Source: Armatimonadota bacterium (lineage in GTDB: Bacteria; Armatimonadota; Zipacnadia; Zipacnadales; JABUFB01). Taken from it: 64,000 nucleotides of DNA. The notes under the pieces are model-generated. The model had not been told where the DNA came from. It saw nothing but the letters and a program-made list of their open reading frames with translations, and ran no database searches. Location of the stretch: the NCBI GenBank assembly GCA_013314775.1, contig JABUFB010000017.1, positions 62,001 to 126,000 of the forward strand, given 5' to 3'. Positions within the stretch are counted from its first letter, which is position 1. Each line of letters opens with the position of its first letter. Positions 60,501-64,000 of this stretch are shown here, one piece after another. A program made the position numbers and the translations under genes.

Positions 60501-62207
60501 AGCCTGCGAAGGCAGGCTTCTGCCGGCAGCCGCGAGCACCGCCAGCCCCTGCAGCGCCAGGATGCGGTCCTCGGCGGCATCCAGGCCGAAGGTTCGGTCG
60601 ATCTTCGGAAGGAGGCCGCAGTAGGTGTTGAGCTTGCCGGTAAAGACCACAACGCGTCCGGCGCCGTAGCGGAAGCCTCGCAGCGGGGCGATGTCGCCGA
60701 TCCGGGCGCCATCACCCGGCGCGAAGCCCGGTATCGAGTCACAGGGAATTGCAGTAAGCGCGGGGGCGACCAGGGCGTCATCCGGTGTTGCGGTCAGGTC
60801 GGCGGGCCATCCCTCCAGTTTTCCGCCGGCGGTGGAGACGAACAGGCCCTTCCCGGCGCGGACCTGGTCGAGGATGAGATTGCGGACGGGCTCCGGGATC
60901 GCGGTTCCGGAAACCCCGGCCACGAGGAAGACCTCGCGCTTTGGGTCCTCGCAGATCCGAAGCAAGGCACGGGTCGCGACCCGGGGGCCCAGCGCACCCA
61001 CGCCGGTGACGCTCCAGTACGGCCAGGCATCGACGTCCGACAGCGCACCCTTACTGTCGAAATACTGGTGCATCACGTCCATCTCGAGACGGCGCGCCAG
61101 TTCCATAGTGTCGAATGCCGCGAAGCGCGCAGCCATCAGGGCAGTCCTCACAGGCTCGCCGGGCATCCGCGCAGCCCATGGGAAACTGAGTGGTTCGGGA
61201 TTCGGCGTCCAGCGCTCTGCAGGACGAGCGATCTTCGTGTCGTCCTTCGCCAGTATCTGCGTGGTTCGCTGCGCATCCACCGGCAGCGGCTTCAATGGCT
61301 GGTCGAGGTCGGTCGAATTCAGTGCCGCCAATGCGTCGCTTTCGGCATCCGCGCTGCGGCGAAAATACTCGCGGGTCTCGTTGAAGTCGCGTATGTCCGG
61401 GAACTCGTAGAACGCAAGGGCGAACTGCCGACGCTCGGGCCTGATGGTGAGGGTCACGTTCTCCGGGTAGCCACCGATGTTGTCCACGCTGATGCGTGAG
61501 AATGCCGACGCGTCGCCCAGCAGCAGGCCTGCAGAACCCGATCCGGTTGGGGTGTCGCCGATATCTTCCAGGAGCACCCAGCGCTCTTTCACCGGGTCAA
61601 GCACGGCGCCGCCTTCAGTGAGGGTGCGCAGGGCAGTTGTGGCGGCGCGTTTGCGCGGCTCCTCGAAGTGATCCGGGTACGCGGTCAGGCGCATGACCAC
61701 ATTCGTGATTTCCTCTTTGGGCTCGTAGCCGGCGAACATCAGGAGCTTGTCGCTGCCGGAAGTCACGGCGAAACGCAACCATGCCCGGACCTTTGGCGTA
61801 TCCCAGGAATACTCCACCATGGCGTCAGAGCCGGACTCGCGGATTGCTCTGATCTCCGCGGGGGTGTCGTAGATGTTGAACCCGTCGAAGGTCCAGTGGA
61901 TGAATCCCTGCCAGTACCAGTTGGCCATGGAGGGTTCCTGCATCCCCAGTGGTATCTCGTGGCCGTGGAGTGGGCCCCATTTCTCGAAGGTGACCTTGCC
62001 GGTGTCTTCGGCGGGCTCGACGACCTCGTACCGCAGCGTGTAGGAGGTGATCGACGTCTCCAGGATCGCGTCCCGGATCACCCGCGTCCCGTCCTGCACG
62101 GTGGCTTTCTGCGGCGCTGGAATGATGAGCCGGGCGTCACGTGCCTGACAATGGGCGAAGGGGCAGCAGGCAGCGGCGAACATAGCGGCGAAAAGGTATG
62201 TGCGCAT
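57588..62207 (-). CDS. Very large secreted GH42-like protein (1539 aa)
   Basis: A 1539-aa protein starting at ATG 62207 after GGAGGC, with signal peptide YLFAAMFAAACCPFAHCQA. Residues ~40-330 are beta-rich. A second part has ThuA/trimerisation-like Rossmann segments (LILDQVRAGKGLFVSTAGGK). The central region (~820-1130) is a TIM barrel of GH42 type with YTLGDENYMSHGHY (candidate acid/base Glu), DYDFYKLTRDLELNQC-like strand and GALTGEWGN (candidate nucleophile Glu), then HNSCWWWTSWGCDY. A beta-galactosidase trimerisation domain follows (LFVLPQAMCLSDAAVARIRQ), and C-terminal beta modules. GH42 enzymes act on beta-galactosides, but this protein is twice the usual size and its substrate is open. 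Confidence 0.85.
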   Translation of the reverse strand: MRTYLFAAMFAAACCPFAHCQARDARLIIPAPQKATVQDGTRVIRDAILETSITSYTLRYEVVEPAEDTGKVTFEKWGPLHGHEIPLGMQEPSMANWYWQGFIHWTFDGFNIYDTPAEIRAIRESGSDAMVEYSWDTPKVRAWLRFAVTSGSDKLLMFAGYEPKEEITNVVMRLTAYPDHFEEPRKRAATTALRTLTEGGAVLDPVKERWVLLEDIGDTPTGSGSAGLLLGDASAFSRISVDNIGGYPENVTLTIRPERRQFALAFYEFPDIRDFNETREYFRRSADAESDALAALNSTDLDQPLKPLPVDAQRTTQILAKDDTKIARPAERWTPNPEPLSFPWAARMPGEPVRTALMAARFAAFDTMELARRLEMDVMHQYFDSKGALSDVDAWPYWSVTGVGALGPRVATRALLRICEDPKREVFLVAGVSGTAIPEPVRNLILDQVRAGKGLFVSTAGGKLEGWPADLTATPDDALVAPALTAIPCDSIPGFAPGDGARIGDIAPLRGFRYGAGRVVVFTGKLNTYCGLLPKIDRTFGLDAAEDRILALQGLAVLAAAGRSLPSQARIAAPEAPIPAGKPSHLAVQAPDAFASALVRIQDDHGTLVAERGDLLDRATSRIALPPLPASRRYYVDLLLRDEGNECLAFASQLVDVAPVINIESVSLSPAKSFHETAPPLIDLPDGGVMTCEVRVAPAERAAGKTVFWEARDCVGRLVAQSSGRIAGDGVSTVQLNMPRPVVVAHELECSVYDGDSPQAVARRIFTMPVPYPYGDFTYLMWSYPGGDLPVRVENRLCYEMGTDMMDLCHMRGYTDASAAREYALASMSGQRLVPYVTRIACEDRPDNTLVPSLFSEEWIERERQSMQIASRQAAPYQPPAYTLGDENYMSHGHYEVEVSPASMKAFREWLRDKYETIEALNAVWATDHADFDAITKPMLLDEALQQPENCAPWFDFRAFMDSAFAGLHQHMAGFIRAEDPGAKVGWDGFLGYHWGAGYDFYKLTRDLELNQCYTSGYLQGELARSFKEPGALTGEWGNAVADREDGFTAIGWHNLFRGHNSCWWWTSWGCDYIPFNPDMTVSNAGKWYFDAAREIKSGPGRLLLHATREDSHVLVLYNQADLYAQVLAARLRGGSVWDGGHEFENNLSAISRALKDAGYPYRFLAAAELEANPDALKDCRLFVLPQAMCLSDAAVARIRQFVLAGGMLLADGRAGLLTGDGAMRGTRPLDEVFGINTPAGPEALSAKPTTVKASTGPVEMELPLLESVRATVGETVANEQGAPAFIANAFGAGQTMWLNFPFHTYNRLRADAREWVFAEMLRRFLGAEGLGPAARISSPAGPVRCIQPVTFADGDLRYLALQQDILMRGLPEQAVRVEMPDSAYIYDVRAGEPVSHEPTNTWETTVSRGTPRLFALLPYRVTGLSVEITQVAGPADGPEDFVRNPDSASSIAPGQTVELGVRVSIDGREPGFHVVHLSVFAPGADREHRQYSRNIDCPAGAGTVAVPFALNDPDGIWRLVFTDAATGVKSERQLTVAP

Positions 62208-62336
62208 TTTGTGATGCCTCCACGCGATCTGCCCAATTGCCGGGCGAACGCTTCACGGATGATATTCCCCGCGAGGTTCCGCGTGGCCTCCCCGCGAAGC
62301 CCGCCGGGAGCACGGGAGCAATGAAAGGACAGGGCC

Positions 62337-63443
62337 TTGAGGATCGCCCAGATCACCCACAGCTACATGCCGGTTATTGGAGGCGCGGACGTCTGGGTTC
62401 AGATGCTGCGCGAAATCTGCGAAGAGATGGGGCATGAAGTGTTTGTCTACCAGCGCCCCGCGCAGGGCGTGGATGATGCCCATGTGCGGTTCATCCACTC
62501 GCCGCTGCGGTCGCTGCTGGGAGCGCGGGGGGAGTTCTGGACGGTTCCCTTCGGTCTGCCTGCGCTAAGGAAGGAACTGAAAACCTTTGATGCGCTGGTG
62601 GTTCACTACCCGAATCACCATCGCATGGTGGAGTGGCACCCGCGCACGGTGCTGGTCTCCCACGGGGTCTTCTGGGACGACCGCCCGGGTTCGCTGCGCA
62701 GTTCCATCAAGCGGGGTCTGGCCTGTCGCGCATACCAGAAAGCCACTGCGGTGGTGGCAAACGACACCTTCTTCCTGCGCGAGGTCGGTGAGAATGTGCT
62801 GCCCGGGGCGAAGCCCTTCTCGGAAGTGAAGCCGGGGCGCTGGTTCATCCCCAACTGCGTGGACCCGGTGCGCTTTTCGCCTACTGATCCCCTTTCGGGG
62901 CTGCGTAACGCCCGGATCATACTCGTGCCGCGGAACGTGTACCGGAATCGGGGGATCCACCTGGCGATCCAGGCCTTCGCGCAGGTTGCCGACGAGCTGT
63001 CGGACGTGCGGCTTGCGATTGTGGGCGCAGTCGGCCAGCCCGATTACGCGCAGGACTGCCGGGAGATGGTCTCCGAGCTGGGGCTCGATGCACGTGTGGT
63101 GTTCTTCGGCCCGGTGCCCTGGGCCCAGATGCCCAACGCGTACTCGGCGGGAGAGTTGACGCTGATCCCCACGCTCTGCGGAGAGGGCACTTCGCTGGCG
63201 GCCCTTGAGTCCATGGCCTGCGGCGTGGCGACCATCACAACCAATGTGGCAGGTCTGGCGGATCTGCCGGCGGTGAAGTGCGAACCCGATGCGGACGCGC
63301 TGGCGGAGGCGATCCGGGAAGTCTGGCCGCGAAGGGCGAATATCGCCGCAACGCAGCAGAGAGTGGTGCGGGAGGTCTACAATCTCGGGAACTGGCGCGC
63401 GGCCTGGGCGGAGATCGTGCGGCGGCTGGAGAGTGGGGAATAG
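62337..63443 (+). CDS. GT4-family glycosyltransferase
   Basis: A 368-aa GT-B enzyme. It starts with TTG 62337, giving MRIAQITHSYMPVIGGADVW, the usual GT4 first strand. Further motifs are FDALVVHYPNHHRMVEWHP, TVLVSHGVFWDDR and IPNCVDPVRFSPTD. The donor domain has RIILVPRNVYRNRGIHLAIQ, VVFFGPVPWAQMPNAYSAGE and EGTSLAALESMACGVATITT. It stands alone, divergent from the large secreted protein, away from the polysaccharide operon at 14-22 kb. The target glycan is unknown. Confidence 0.9.
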   Translation: MRIAQITHSYMPVIGGADVWVQMLREICEEMGHEVFVYQRPAQGVDDAHVRFIHSPLRSLLGARGEFWTVPFGLPALRKELKTFDALVVHYPNHHRMVEWHPRTVLVSHGVFWDDRPGSLRSSIKRGLACRAYQKATAVVANDTFFLREVGENVLPGAKPFSEVKPGRWFIPNCVDPVRFSPTDPLSGLRNARIILVPRNVYRNRGIHLAIQAFAQVADELSDVRLAIVGAVGQPDYAQDCREMVSELGLDARVVFFGPVPWAQMPNAYSAGELTLIPTLCGEGTSLAALESMACGVATITTNVAGLADLPAVKCEPDADALAEAIREVWPRRANIAATQQRVVREVYNLGNWRAAWAEIVRRLESGE

Positions 63444-63503
63444 GTGTTGAGGCGATATGCGGGGCCTCTATTCTGCGTTTTTCAGAATGTTTGGCCGGGG
63501 GGG

Positions 63504-63551
63504 TTGACAAGAATAGCAGCGATATATATATTCAATAATGTTTCTCATTAT
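63504..63551 (+). promoter_or_regulatory. Sigma-70 promoter with Fur/PerR-type box
   Basis: TTGACA (63504-63509) and TATATT (63527-63532) are separated by 17 bp, an almost perfect sigma-70 promoter. Directly downstream, ATAATG (63535-63540) and CATTAT (63546-63551) form an inverted repeat with a 5-bp centre, close to a Fur/PerR box and covering the expected start site. This fits autoregulation of the regulator gene at 63568. The region is strikingly AT-rich for this genome. Confidence 0.8.
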
Positions 63552-63567
63552 CAATTTGGTGGTTGGC

Positions 63568-64000
63568 ATGCAGCAGCACTCAGAGTTGGAGGAAGCGGTT
63601 CGGGGGACTCGTCGCAGCCTGACAAGGCAAAGGCGGGCGATCCTCAGCGCACTGCGATCAACCACCGCACACCCCACGGCGATGGAGATATTCGACATGG
63701 TCCGCGGGGAGCTGCCACATATCACACTCGCCACGGTCTACAGGAACCTTTCGGTGCTCCAGGAGCTTGGTCTGGTACTGGAAGTGGGCACGCAGGGGTC
63801 CGCAACGAGGTATGATGCGAGGACAGAGAGCCATCTGCACATCGTCTGCGTTGACTGCGGGCGGGTGGATGACGTAGCGGTGGCAGATCTGGCGGATATC
63901 GATGAACCGGTGGCACGCAATACAGGGTACAAAGTGCTGGGCCATTCCACCACTTACCAGGGCATCTGCCCAACGTGTCAGAGAGAGCACGCAAACCAAA
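63568..64000 (+). CDS. Fur/PerR-family metalloregulator, truncated by window edge
   Basis: The first 144 codons of a Fur-family repressor, open to the right edge. ATG 63568 follows the promoter and box at 63504-63551. The winged helix is LTRQRRAILSALRSTTAHPT, with the recognition helix HITLATVYRNLSVLQELGLV. The metal and dimer domain has RYDARTESHLHIVCVDCGRV, supplying His ligands and the first CxxC, and CPTC supplies the second CxxC of the structural zinc site. The gene is essentially complete. Sequence style is nearer PerR than Fur (HLHIVCVDCG), but the sensing residue set is not decisive. It probably represses its own promoter and peroxide or metal genes. Confidence 0.9.
   Translation, partial: MQQHSELEEAVRGTRRSLTRQRRAILSALRSTTAHPTAMEIFDMVRGELPHITLATVYRNLSVLQELGLVLEVGTQGSATRYDARTESHLHIVCVDCGRVDDVAVADLADIDEPVARNTGYKVLGHSTTYQGICPTCQREHANQ

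Noticed and set aside
59778-61499. 573-codon plus-strand frame inside the GH42-like gene
   Set aside because: Antisense to a well-supported secreted protein; its product is low-complexity His/Gly/Arg-rich without recognisable motifs.

Overview
The window is a GC-rich bacterial chromosome segment from an organism I cannot name securely. The content includes large secreted sugar-active proteins, DUF4432 and YdjC-type sugar proteins, a ribose-type ABC importer, QueH, and several zinc-ribbon proteins. This mix fits an uncultured polysaccharide degrader of the Armatimonadota/Planctomycetes kind. That assignment is inference from gene content only. No rRNA or complete tRNA gene was seen, and no CRISPR array.

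Left flank (1-14 kb): carbohydrate and housekeeping functions. It holds a truncated secreted protein, a membrane-anchored ankyrin protein, a secreted TIM-barrel hydrolase-like protein, and a ribose-type ABC importer whose ATPase is fused to its first permease (4303-6831), followed by a second permease and a lipoprotein sugar-binding protein. Next come a zinc-ribbon protein, a YdjC/ChbG deacetylase, a two-subunit class I fumarase and a TPR protein.

Exopolysaccharide operon (14-22.5 kb, minus strand): an acyl carrier protein, two exosortase-type alpha/beta hydrolases, four GT4 glycosyltransferases and a MurJ/Wzx-like flippase, tightly packed with many overlaps.

Accessory/defence island (about 22.7-52.2 kb). 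It opens with a ClpX-like AAA+ ATPase carrying HEAT-like repeats, and a divergent operon encoding a zinc-ribbon membrane protein, a small coupled ORF and an ARPP-1-type protein. A two-gene module follows: a 964-aa protein of unknown fold and a 1652-aa DEAH helicase with a DUF1998-type zinc-rich C-terminus. This has the layout of Druantia III-like or other DUF1998-helicase defence systems. Then come a decayed McrB-like ATPase gene, a DUF932 protein, a second ClpX-like ATPase with a different C-terminal domain, an ECF-like sigma factor, a WYL regulator, a tyrosine recombinase with repeats and a tRNA-3'-end-like hairpin upstream, another decayed gene, an McrC/McrB-type restriction pair, a CsgG-like protein with zinc ribbons, an orphan CARF protein and a decayed ISAs1-type insertion sequence. 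The two ClpX-like proteins bracket the helicase module. Both keep a ClpP-docking IGF-type motif but lack the ClpX zinc-binding domain. This arrangement is the best candidate for an undescribed system.

Right flank (52.4-64 kb): mostly minus-strand genes. These are a DUF6259-like secreted protein, QueH, a dual-specificity phosphatase, a DUF4432 aldose-epimerase-like protein, AzoR and a 1539-aa secreted GH42-like protein. The window ends with a plus-strand GT4 glycosyltransferase and a Fur/PerR-family regulator cut by the window edge. The regulator has a clear sigma-70 promoter and a Fur/PerR-like palindrome in front of it.
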